A DNA stretch of 64,000 nucleotides, taken from NCBI GenBank assembly GCA_944548615.1, contig OX155950.1, positions 35,681,876 to 35,745,875 on the forward strand. Reading direction: 5' to 3'. The position numbers were made by a program, and so were the translations under genes. The notes below the pieces were generated by a model. The model was not told where the DNA came from and made no database searches. It worked only from the letters and a program-made list of their open reading frames with translations. This stretch comes from Micropterix aruncella. Lineage: Eukaryota; Arthropoda; Insecta; Lepidoptera; Micropterigidae. How positions within the stretch are numbered: the stretch's first letter is position 1; each line of letters opens with the position of its first letter. Below are positions 28,391-39,023 of the stretch, piece by piece.

Positions 28391-29096
28391 ACACTAGCTG
28401 TTGCCCGCGGCTTCGCTTCGCGTAAAGTTTCAAATAGATTTGTTAATTTAAGTAGGGTGGTGTTTATTTGCCTTTTTAGGCGCTACCTTTAAATATATAG
28501 TACAAGACGTCCCCCCTCCCCTCAGGGTGAGCGCTACCTATCTCGTAGACGTACGTGTCTTGTTCCTCGCCACGCGTTACTAATTTCATGATATCTGTAT
28601 AGCTATACCACCTAAACACTTTATGCAAACGGCTGCAATAGATAATTTGATTTCTATTTTTTTCCTAATATATTGCTAATGTCATCAAAAAACCCAGAAT
28701 ACTTATTTTTCCTACCTTTCAGCCTACATAAAAGCAGTTATTGTAGCTTAAATTTAGAAGTTTAATTTATGCTGTCGTCGACTTTTTTATGAACATCTTA
28801 GAGGCTGATGTCTCTGCCATATATTATTTTCACATATCAAACCGTTTCTTCAGCGCACGCCGATTAAGCAACTCACTAGGTAATTTTTCTCCGACTTGAT
28901 TTACAAATAACATAATTTCTTATTGAAAACCAATGTCTATCGCAATAAAATACAGTCTATAGTACTCGTCGATAATGGATCTTTCTATTACTGAAATAAA
29001 TTTTGAAATCCGATAAGTAGTTTCGAAAATTACCCCCTACATACAAACTTACAAACTTATAAACATTACTTCTTTATAATATTAGTATAGATATAG
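28391..29096 (+). mobile_element. Interspersed repeat, CTAGCTGTTGCCCGCGGC head, TTAGTATAGAT tail
   Basis: The head CTAGCTGTTGCCCGCGGCTT and the tail ATTACTTCTTTATAATATTA then GTATAGAT match the two ends of the interval 55528-57222, so this is one family. Such heads and tails are very common in lepidopteran genomes, as I recall. The superfamily is not certain: no TIR, tail repeat or ORF is seen. Confidence 0.55.
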
Positions 29097-29109
29097 ACAA
29101 TATATTATA

Positions 29110-30342
29110 TTAGGTGTTTAACCTAATTTTTACAGATTTTTCAGAAAATTTACCTAACATAAAAAAAATAGGAAACGACGAATTTAATCATGGAAATTCT
29201 GTCCATTGTGTTCTATGACTACGGGACATCTCTCATGTTACATTCGAATTCCGTCGCAAAAGAAACTTTCAGGCTTCGAGGCAATAAAGTCATCGACGAA
29301 TTTAAGCACATCGTCCAGCGTTTTGGACTGTTTATTCACTAAGGCGCGCTGTATTGACCAGAACAAATGGTAGTCGGATGGGGTCAAGTCTGGTGAATTA
29401 GCCGCATTTGAGAGAAATTGCTATCCCAAGTTTAAGGTAGTCTTCTGAGTCGCGCGAGCAAGGTGAGATCGAGCATTGTCATGCAGCAGTATTACTTGCC
29501 TGCTTTATTGCCCAGTAAATAACCTTTTATGATAAGGTTATTCTCTCAGTTTGTTCAATTGTGAGCGCGTTCTGGAGTCACCGTTCGAACAGTTTTCAGG
29601 AGTCCTTAATGAGGTACACCCTTCACGTCTCACCAGATACACAGGTGAACCTTTTTCAAACGGATGTCCTGTTTTGGCGTCGATGTACTAGGTTGCACGG
29701 GATCTCCCACAGAAGTTTTAAGTTTGGTATTCTCGTAAGAAAGATACGTTTTACCATCCGTCCAAAATTGCCACAAGAAGTATTTTTGTTGCCGGCCAAG
29801 CAGTGGACGTTGGCGTCCGTACAAAACTTGGATGTTGGCGTCCAAGCTTTGATTTTTTTCTATTTGGTGCAAACACTTGTGAATAGCTGTTTGGTGACTC
29901 CTAACTGAGCTGCAAGCTCTTGTTGCGTTTGCGTCGAGTCTTAATCCAGTAGAGCTTGCAATTCCGCATCATCAAACTTTCGAGGCTGTCTGGGGCGCGG
30001 ATGATCACTAAGATCAAATCACCACATTTAAAACGTTTGAACCAATTATTACACGTTCCATAGAACATAAGGTCGGCACCAAAAACACTACAAATTGATT
30101 CCCTTGCTTTACTAGTATTCCTTGTTTGAATTCATTTAAAATGCAGTGCCGAATACGCAGTTTATCAGTTACCATTGTAAACTCTGGTATTCTGAAAGGA
30201 TATGTAACTCACGTAGACTTGTCGTTCGGTGTTCTGAAACCTTGCGTCCGCTCCTTTCAAAACCGCAATAGAAAATATTACTATTTTAAATATAATTTTA
30301 AGCTCCAAGGAAAAATCTGTAAAAATTTATGTAGACACCTAA
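29110..30342 (-). mobile_element. mariner-family transposon, inactive
   Basis: A TA pair flanks each side (29108-29109 and 30343-30344). The termini TTAGGTGT...AATTTTTACAGATTTTT are inverted over about 32 bases. The 1233-bp length is typical of mariners. The minus strand carries the transposase in pieces: WTDGKTYLSYENTKL, a stretch reading VHLCIWWDVKGV (family pattern LxxWWDxKGV), and near its end readings like DDFIASKPESFF. Stops and frame breaks separate them, so no intact transposase exists. The plus-strand ORF (29561-29908) is antisense. Confidence 0.9.
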
Positions 30343-30559
30343 TAATTACTGCCTATTTAAAGTTTAAACAATAATAAAAAAAATTATAAATTTGTTAGGT
30401 GGCTTTCATAGACTTTAACCAATTTTAATTAAAATTGTCGGTTTTTTTCCATTACAGAACGCCCTAAATATTATAATAGGCCTTTATTAATTAAATATTA
30501 AATTAGTATTAGTATACAGTGATAGTCTATAAAAAATATTATTTAGAAATTACTTACTA

Positions 30560-31206
30560 ATCCAAATTTGGTTGCACATCAGAACACCGTTGACTACGTC
30601 CAACACCAATATTGGCGGCTTGATCTCGGAGCGCACAGTAATATTATTTTCTAATTCGAACGCATCCTAAAATCCATACCAAATATCTCATTATTACCAT
30701 TGATAAACGGCCGCTGAAATAATTTCGCGTGTCATTTCGCGAATATTTCTGGTAAAATTCCATTGTAAAACATCATAATTTTTTTTTCCGAGAAATCAAC
30801 AAAATTTTATTGGTTTTTATGAGCTAATATCAAAATATTTTTGTAGTATATAAATAAGCAAAACTAAATATTACTTTTGATAGAGAATCTAATAAATATC
30901 ACGTTAGTATTAACAATTTCTAAATAGGATTCCGTATTTTTCCGTAAGACAAGTACAAGTTAGAAATGCCGTTTTTTTTCACTTTTTCGAATTTCTCATA
31001 TTTATTCATAATTATCTACCTGTTTTACAAAGTGAGATTTCAATATTCTATATACAAAATTTCAATGCAATCATTACACAGTTATTCTTTTTATGGTTAC
31101 TATAGTAGTTCCATAGTTATAGTACTTCTGCCGAGCACGGCGATATTGCAAGAAATTCCAATAAATTGCCCCGGTCTGCCATGAAATTATGCCGCTACTC
31201 GAAGGG
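30560..31206 (+). mobile_element. piggyBac-type MITE, subfamily B, left end missing
   Basis: Begins inside the left arm (CCAAATTTGGTTGCACATCA) and ends CTACTCGAAGGG, followed by TTAA (31207-31210). The interior matches 16411-17079. The right flank to ~31375 (GGGGCTCTAATAACTGCATT and onward) also matches the 17.1-kb locus, so the two loci are duplicates rather than separate insertions. Confidence 0.85.
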
Positions 31207-31378
31207 TTAAGCATTAAATTGCGTGCATAATTAGAATGTCGTATCGGGGGCTCTAATAACTGCATTGCTCGAATTATGCTTTTACTATGCTTATACGAAG
31301 TTAACATTTAATGATCATCTTTTTCTTAGCACTTCATATCAAATGATAAAGGCAAGGAAAAATATATATAAGTTATAT

Positions 31379-31432
31379 ACGCGGCGATATTGCAAGAAAT
31401 TCCAATAAATTGCCGCGGTCTGCCATGAATAT
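31379..31432 (+). mobile_element. piggyBac-type MITE B, 54-bp end fragment
   Basis: GCGGCGATATTGCAAGAAAT followed by TCCAATAAATTGCCGCGGTC repeats the right-end interior of the MITE that ends 170 bases upstream. A short local duplication or gene-conversion scar. Confidence 0.8.
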
Positions 31433-31734
31433 TGTACTAAAAACTTACTTTCTGTATTTAGACGAATTCAGACGAATCGTTGCTATGCAGAACCATTAAC
31501 GCGCAGCAGACAAACGCTTTGAAGCGTTGTTTTGCTGAATTTAAATTTTAATTGTAATTGCAGAAAAAAAGTGTATGGTATGTGTATGGTATCAACGACC
31601 GTGCGCCTCCCTCTTGTTTGTTTTATTATGCTGCCATTTTTCTCAATTCGGTAGACATCCGCTGTTTTCGCTATTTATACAGTACAATATGAAAAAATAA
31701 AATCTGAAGCCAGATAGTTATTCATGACGTCGCG

Positions 31735-32100
31735 GCGTCGCGGTACGAAATTACCAACCCCGGCGGAAGATCATAAATTCTAATGCGTTCATTAAATTAA
31801 ACCAAAGCAAAATAGCGCTGCGTCTGTGAAAAAATAATGCGACACAAAATGAAAACAAGGAAAAATGCGAAGTGAGTAAGCGCCGGGGTGGGCGTCGGGG
31901 TGGGGGAAGGTGAGGCGGGAGGGGCCGCAGGTTCATCTGAAATTGCGCCTCCGTGGGTTATAAAACGTTCCCGCCAAGGAAAAAATAAGGAGACTAAAGG
32001 CAAGGATTTAGCTTACATTTCCCGCCGCCGGCACTACACCATAAAATACAAGGGACGCCGTGCGTTTTCTCAGCGCCGCGGCGCCGATTAAAATGACAAA
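31735..32100. other. CpG-rich block, no gene identified
   Basis: GC- and CpG-rich island in AT-rich surroundings (GACGTCGCGGCGTCGCGG at its left edge, CGCCGCGGCGCCG at its right). It contains a TATAAAA-like string at ~31959. Overlapping ORFs of 61-68 codons on both strands have no recognisable features. It may be a promoter or first exon of an unseen gene; nothing proves this. Confidence 0.35.
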
Positions 32101-33046
32101 CCAGCGCGTGTAATAACCCCCCACGATTCAGCAGAGATTTGTTCTAGCGCCAACGAAGTCGCCCTAGGGACGAATTAAATATTATATTTATTTAATAACG
32201 TTTCTCTGCGTTTTTACTCCACTTTTTTGCCAACCAGAGATCGATAATTCTTATACCATCATCATTATCATCAACAGTCGGTAGACATTCACTATCGGAC
32301 TTAGGCACCCCCCCCCCCCCCTCCCATAGAATTCTATTACGAACGGTCTTGAACCGACTCCATCCACCTGCTTCCTGCGACCATGGCAATATTCTTGGTC
32401 CATCTTGTGGGGGGTCGGCGTGATCCTATACTAGGTCTTCCGGTTAGTGGTCGCCATTCGAGAAACTTTTTACACGGCTGCCCAACTAAAAAGAAGTGTG
32501 AATTTTTCGGGGGTCATATATGTATGTTTCCGTTTATTTATTCCACCATAACTTCTAAACGCTTGAACCGTTTTAAAAGTATGTAGTATTGTTAGAATCG
32601 CGATGTCATCCTCAATGCCACTGTGTACCTTAACCGTCGACATATCAAGTAAGTAGTTGTATAAATGTATAAATATCAATAACTTAACATAAATATATCG
32701 TGTTTAGCGTCAAACGAAAAATCTGATTGAGGACATTTCGGAAATATACATCTATCAATGTGGATAAATACATAAACTACAAATATTTCATAAAAACCAA
32801 AAAACGCGGCCAAACAACGTATTTTGCCAGTTAGATTGTTCTAGACTTTTAGTATGTCAAAGCGATATCGACAGCGAACTATAAAAATCGATCCCCGCCT
32901 TTGTGGGAATTAATCCACCCAAACTCCTATATCTCCTCTACTAATTCCCAAGTAGGTGGAATGGTTTAATTATATGCAATTTTACCGGCATGAAATACTA
33001 TAATGTAATATTAGACGAAACCATAAATCAAAAATGAACATGGGTA
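32101..33046. other. No feature recognised
   Basis: A C run (about 14) lies at 32309-32322. Small ORFs (32192-32679) lack motifs. AT-rich otherwise. Confidence 0.45.
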
Positions 33047-33624
33047 TGTCGGAGCCTCAGTCCAACATACCCACAACAAAAAAGTAATTTCTACAGAATC
33101 GAAACCGCAAATTCGCTCGAATATATACAAGCCAGCTGCAATTGATTTCCAACTAAATTCGGCATTTTATGCACAGTCAAACGATGACTAATGTCATTTC
33201 TCCTGATCGATACGAATTAACACGCTCATTTTTCACCCCACTTATAACTATTGCGTCACTGCATACCATATAAAACGCAGTACATTTCGATCGATCAATA
33301 TCATTCCCTTGTTGGGCAGTTACCGCAACTAAACATCATTTTCATTCCCTGGCGGACAGTAACCGTTCATCTGCAAGTACTCACGCTTTTCATTACCTTC
33401 GAGTCAAACAACCTACGCATAGTATACGCGATCCTCATTATCTTCGAATCTATCGCGGCGCTTCACACTTCGGACACACACCCACGACTTCACCTCGCGC
33501 CCACACTACCTACACACCGGCGAAATACCGACCAAGGCGTTACGAACTGGCAACCTACTACAGACCTTCTGAATAAACACTTCAACTTCAACTGCAACGA
33601 CTTTCAATAACGGAGAAAACAACA
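33047..33624 (+). mobile_element. Possible solo LTR
   Basis: Starts TGTCGGAGC and ends AACAACA (TG...CA). It contains TATAAAA at 33269-33275 and AATAAA at 33572-33577, an LTR-like order and spacing. However, no target duplication is seen and no second copy lies in the window. The 119-codon ORF across it has no motif. An imperfect inverted repeat (GAACCACCCTTCGCT against AGTGAAGGGTGGCC) lies just to the right at 33630-33680. Confidence 0.25.
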
Positions 33625-33810
33625 TGATGAGAACCACCCTTCGCTCATAATCAATTGGAGTCTAGTGAAGGGTGGCCACTCTCACAGGTATAATTTTAAA
33701 TCGTTTATGTATGTAAGTGGACAGTTCCGGAAACATTCAGTATGACCTATGTATATAAGTAGCCTTTAAAACAACGATTATTTTTCAATATCAATATGGG
33801 GTACTTATTT

Positions 33811-34091
33811 ATGTTTATTTATACTCTTTATTGTGAAATGTCACAATGGTTGGGTTTATTGTCATATGACAATCTCTTACAACCAACCCTACTATTACGT
33901 GTTATATGTATTTGTTCGTGTAACATGTGTGTAAGTGTGTGTCTTGTTATTGCATTCGACTTACAGAATTCAAAATGCAATTCCGTTAATTTGATCTCAA
34001 CGGAAAATAGTGACCCAGCTGGAAATCGAACCCGGGACCTTACAATGACCAGGCGATCAGGCGACCTAACCACTATGCCACCGGGCCGTGG
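33811..34091 (-). mobile_element. tRNA-derived SINE, third copy
   Basis: Minus-strand copy with good A-box (TGGCATAGTGGTTAGG) and B-box (GGGTTCGATTTCC) regions at its right side and the body motifs TGTCATATGACAAT and AACGGAATTGCATTTT. The terminal (CAAA)n tail is reduced. Overlapping ORFs on both strands are readings of the SINE. Confidence 0.9.
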
Positions 34092-34567
34092 CATTTATGT
34101 TATATTAGGCTTTAACTATAATATTTGAAAAGACACACAAATCTGCTATTTATGGATATACCCTTTCATTTTCTATTCATATTCATTTGTTTTTAAAAAA
34201 TACAATTCATTGAAAGCATTGAGTTAATAACAAAATATAAAGATTAAATAAAATTTTAAATTATTGATTTCAAAATTGCATTTTGTTATTTTTGTTTTTA
34301 TGTTACATTATTTTAATATTATAAATAAAGGCTAGCATATTCAACTATTAAAATTTTCAATTGAAATATTTTATCCTCTTGCAAAAAATTACCTAAAAAC
34401 AAACACCTGTGTCGAATAAATAATATTAATATTTATCGTTAAAATTTATCTCATTCCAATCAATTAAATTGTTTCAACATACAAACTTCGTCTATTCAGA
34501 CATTCCTTGAAACGATTGGAATTTTCAAGATACCTCACGTTCCGCATTTTCTTATGATAATCAGCAA

Positions 34568-34606
34568 TATAAAAACCGTAGAATCAGACATTGCAGCATC
34601 ATTCTT
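34568..34606 (+). promoter_or_regulatory. TATA box and arthropod initiator of the Cys-rich gene
   Basis: TATAAAA at 34568-34574 and TCATTC at 34599-34604 match the arthropod initiator consensus (TCAKTY). If transcription starts at the A (34601) the TATA lies at about -33, and the 5' UTR is 30 bases to the ATG at 34631. The spacing is what a TATA-driven, regulated gene would show. Confidence 0.75.
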
Positions 34607-34630
34607 TGAGCAACTTCTCGAAGTAGCAAC

Positions 34631-35582
34631 ATGAAGTACCAACAATCTCTTAAGATGTCGCTTATCGTAGCACTGATACTTATGCAGGTACATATATGCA
34701 TATATCCTATCACTAACTTTACCAATTGACTATTATTTACCTTAAATTTAATATATAACTTTTTATAATTTGCAGGCTGTTCTTGGAGCACCATGTTCAA
34801 ACGACTGTCCCCGACCTTACCAGCGTGAGCAATCTTGCGTGAGACGTCCCGTTCGCTGCCACCCTGCTTGCCCAGAAGTTTTCATAACACCGCGTCCGAC
34901 CCGATGCCAAGAACGTAGTATTCAAACTCCGTGCTCTGAACCGTGTGCCGCTAATCAGCCATGTTGCCCAGAGGTTATATGCACAGCACAACGTCAATGC
35001 GAGGAACCGTGCCAGAATTCTTGCCAACCTCAATGCGTGCAGCCTGTTCAAGCATGTGATAGTTGTCTTTCTCCTTGCCAGGAACGATCTTCTTGTTGTT
35101 TGTCTCAAGGTCCGACGACATGTCAAGAAGAATCTTCTTGCCGACAGGAATGCTCAAGAACATGTAAAGAACCGTGCCAACGTAGATCGACTTGCAATTC
35201 CTGTCAATGCCCATCGCCCTGTCAAGAAGAGTCACCATGTGAATGCTCATCTTGTCAGCAAGGACGCTCGAACGGCTGTTCTGCGTGTCAAGCGGAGCCG
35301 TGCCCTAGCCGCTGTGAGTGTGAAGAGCCTTGCGAAGAAACATCCCGTTGCCGTTCTCCATGCTTGTCGCCGTGTCAAGAAGAATGCTCTTCTTATCAAC
35401 TGCCTTGCCAAGAATGTGAAAGTTCTTCACAATGCCGAGGAAAAGCTGCATGTGCTTCTTTACAATGTTCAACGCCTTTTTGTTCATCACCTTGCCAAGC
35501 TCCAGTAATCTGCCCGCGATGTGGAGCACCATGCAGAGGTTTATGCAAATGCCCATGCTGCGGACTCCATTTGAACTTGTAG
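34631..35582 (+). CDS. Secreted cysteine-rich protein, two exons
   Basis: Exons are 34631-34687 and 34776-35582, with GT-AG at the 88-base intron and codon phase 0 kept, giving about 287 residues. The start is the ATG that gives a signal peptide (MKYQQSLKMSLIVALILMQA, with VLGA next), split by the intron just before A. The mature part has more than 50 cysteines, about one residue in five, in recurring SPCQEE, EEPC and CQEC motifs rich in Q, E, S, P and R. No transmembrane segment follows the signal. The pattern resembles keratin-associated or eggshell-like structural proteins, heavily disulfide bonded, but I do not recognise a named family. AATAAA signals lie at 35747 and 35758. It has no close gene neighbour and looks like the only host gene here. 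Confidence 0.85.
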
Positions 35583-35746
35583 AGATAAGAAAAAAGTTCA
35601 TCTCCTGCAAATATTGATAAGAAATAATTTCTCATTTTCTATTTATTCATTTCCATTTTCCAACTAATTTTAATCTTCTACGTCATTTTATATTATATAA
35701 AATTTTAAACATCTGCTTCTATTACCATTGTTAAAATCATTTTGAA

Positions 35747-35763
35747 AATAAAACCAAAATAAA
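35747..35763 (+). terminator. Two AATAAA poly-A signals
   Basis: AATAAA at 35747-35752 and 35758-35763, about 165-180 bases after the stop of the Cys-rich gene. This gives a plausible mRNA of ~1.1 kb after splicing. Confidence 0.7.
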
Positions 35764-36235
35764 TATAATCAAGATTTTTCATTTTTTAAAGCTGTGGCCA
35801 ATGATCTTCATATTTAATCAAAACTTATAATACTATCATAATTAATATCTTCTTCTGTAGGAATTTCGATATACGTAAGAAATAGAAATATGGAGAAAAA
35901 GAAGAAATAGAAATAGAAGTAGGAATATAACAAAAAAATAATATTTGTATAATGACCAATCCATGAAAAATGTATAAGAATGGTCTACTTCAGTCTACTT
36001 TATTGATGACATGCACTAGGTCAACGTCATTTTTTTATAAAAACAATGTGTAGCCGAGGCTCTCCCGCGTCATAATCTCTATATTGAAATTTTGTTTTAT
36101 TATTGTTTTTTCTCCTGATGTGTTATAGTGCATTGCATAAAGAAAATAATTTGTAACGCAATCGATAAAGCGCGTTTAATATTTGGCTTCGCGTTCGGGT
36201 CGACAGTGATAGGGCAGATAAAACTGTTTTGGAAA
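35764..36235. other. AT-rich spacer, no gene
   Basis: A purine-rich patch (AAGAAATAGAAATAGAAG, 35895-35925). The LINE remnant may start within the last ~100 bases, but no motif shows it. Confidence 0.45.
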
Positions 36236-37479
<1,244 letters not shown>

Positions 37480-38106
37480 TGTAGCGACGCTACAAACAGT
37501 AGAAGGAAGAGTGGAGGGGCGAGGCGTCCGTGCAGCGCCACGGGCGACAGAAGAATGGCGAGGGAGCACGACGGAGCCCGGTATATACGCTAATCGTGCT
37601 TATAAACAGAGCGAGCGAGACAACGCTATACTGAGGGAGAGAGACAGAGAGAAGGAGAAAGGAACCTTTCAGACAGGGAGAGGAGGAAAGGAAATTAGCT
37701 GGAAGAAAACTCCCATACTTCGGCAAGGTCCTGAAAGTGAGCATCAACAAATATATACACGCACCGGACGGCGAGCAGGGGGCGACCGCGAGACACGACC
37801 GAACAGAGCAGTGGCGAGCGCCACACTGGCGTTCGCGGCGGCAGACAGCGAGGCGACGGGCCGACGCGACAGAGGAGAGCAAGCGGAGGGGGAGCGAGAA
37901 AGCGATGGGCGGTCGAGACGAGGTCGCTGGCCGTGTGATATAAATAGAAGCAGCTAATGTAGGTCAACCATTCTACTGAAACAAATTACGCTCGCGTTAT
38001 CACGTATTATTGTACATTTTTTGTAAAGAGGAAAAATATATTTTACACAACAGTTTATCGCGGTTTTTTCTATCACGTTCTTCGACACACGAAAGAGTCG
38101 CGAAAT
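37480..38106 (+). repeat. 5' LTR
   Basis: Starts TGTAGCGACGCTACAAAC and ends GAGTCGCGAAAT, immediately before TGGTGACCC. A TATAAAT box lies at 37939-37945, with transcription expected ~30 bases later. An ORF of 148 codons (37511-37957) is the LTR-encoded segment that also forms the tail of the pol frame in the 3' LTR. The ends are not TG...CA; because GA precedes the TG at both LTRs, the start could lie two bases earlier. Confidence 0.95.
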
Positions 38107-38124
38107 TGGTGACCCTGTACGAGG
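38107..38124 (+). promoter_or_regulatory. Primer-binding site
   Basis: TGGTGACCCTGTACGAGG directly abuts the 5' LTR. TGG at the junction is the usual complement of a tRNA CCA end. The donor tRNA is not identified. Confidence 0.75.
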
Positions 38125-38234
38125 ACGCAAGATCGACGGCGCGCCTGAATCGGACTAACGAGCAAGGTCTACAACTCGTCAGACACTCAACGGACCAACA
38201 GGACAACCTAAAGATCTTCGCAACCTAAGGAAAA

Positions 38235-39023
38235 ATGAATACGGAAGACATTCCTAGCGGCACGGCCGGAAGCAGCAGGCAAGTGCAGGACATCGCTCCG
38301 CTGAGCATCAACTCGAGGATACCGACGTTCTGGCATCAGGAACCACGGCTATGGTTCGCACACGTGGAGATCCTGCTCGCAACACAGAAATGCAGCGACG
38401 CAGACAAATTCAGCTGTGTAATCACACAGTTAGACAGGACGGCGCTGCGGGAGGTCGGAGACTTACTGCTACAACCGCCTACCCACAACAAGTTCGAAGC
38501 GATCAAGACCCGATTAATCAGCGTTTTTGGGGAATCAGAGACACAACAGCTGCAAAAATTACTCCATGAGACTGAGCTGGGAAGTGACAAGCCGTCGCAG
38601 TTAATGAGACGAATGAAAGGGCTCAACAGAGGGAAGATACCCGATGAGACCATTAAAGCGATGTGGCTCGGTCATCTACCTACGACGATCAGGACGTTTT
38701 TGTCGATAAATACTGAGAGCAACCTGGACGTCCTAGCGGACTTAGCTGATCGAATGATGGAATCAACGGCGAGGGAGACGCAAGAAGTGAACCGAGTCGA
38801 CACGCGGGCGGAAGCACATGACCACATGACCACAATAAAAAAACAGCTCAAGGATCTGGCGGAGCAAATAGCAAAGTTGCAGCGGAACAACGCGGGAAAC
38901 AGCTCGGCAGGGCAGAATGAACAAACCATCTGCTACTTCCACAGACGTTTCGGGGACGCCGCAAGGAGGTGTCAGCAGCCGTGCAACTATAAGAAGCAGA
39001 GGAATCAGGCGGAAAACTACTAG
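38235..39023 (+). CDS. gag: gag polyprotein of the LTR retrotransposon
   Basis: 262 residues starting ATGAATACGGAAGAC. The N-terminal half has the IPTFWHQEPRLWFAHVEILL motif typical of insect Ty3/gypsy gag (PxFWxxDPxLWFxQVE). A C/H-rich element near the C-terminus (ICYFHRRFGDAARRCQQPC) is the variant zinc-knuckle-like C...H...C...C of this group. It would form the capsid and nucleocapsid. It ends at TAG (39021-39023). The pol frame is open from 38993, so gag and pol overlap by about 31 bases in the -1 frame. The overlap contains GGAAAAC (39012-39018), a possible but imperfect slippery site. Confidence 0.92.
   Translation: MNTEDIPSGTAGSSRQVQDIAPLSINSRIPTFWHQEPRLWFAHVEILLATQKCSDADKFSCVITQLDRTALREVGDLLLQPPTHNKFEAIKTRLISVFGESETQQLQKLLHETELGSDKPSQLMRRMKGLNRGKIPDETIKAMWLGHLPTTIRTFLSINTESNLDVLADLADRMMESTARETQEVNRVDTRAEAHDHMTTIKKQLKDLAEQIAKLQRNNAGNSSAGQNEQTICYFHRRFGDAARRCQQPCNYKKQRNQAENY

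Noticed and set aside
33251..33610. 119-codon ORF as a gene
   Set aside because: It lies across an LTR-like segment with TATA and AATAAA and has no protein motif.
34797..35635. Alternative-frame and antisense ORFs across the Cys-rich gene
   Set aside because: Shadows of the real exon, which has the signal peptide, splice junction and poly-A signals.
37490..37967. Antisense ORFs of 130 and 90 codons in the LTRs (also 42134-42611)
   Set aside because: Mirror readings of GC-rich LTR sequence, identical in both LTRs, with no motif.
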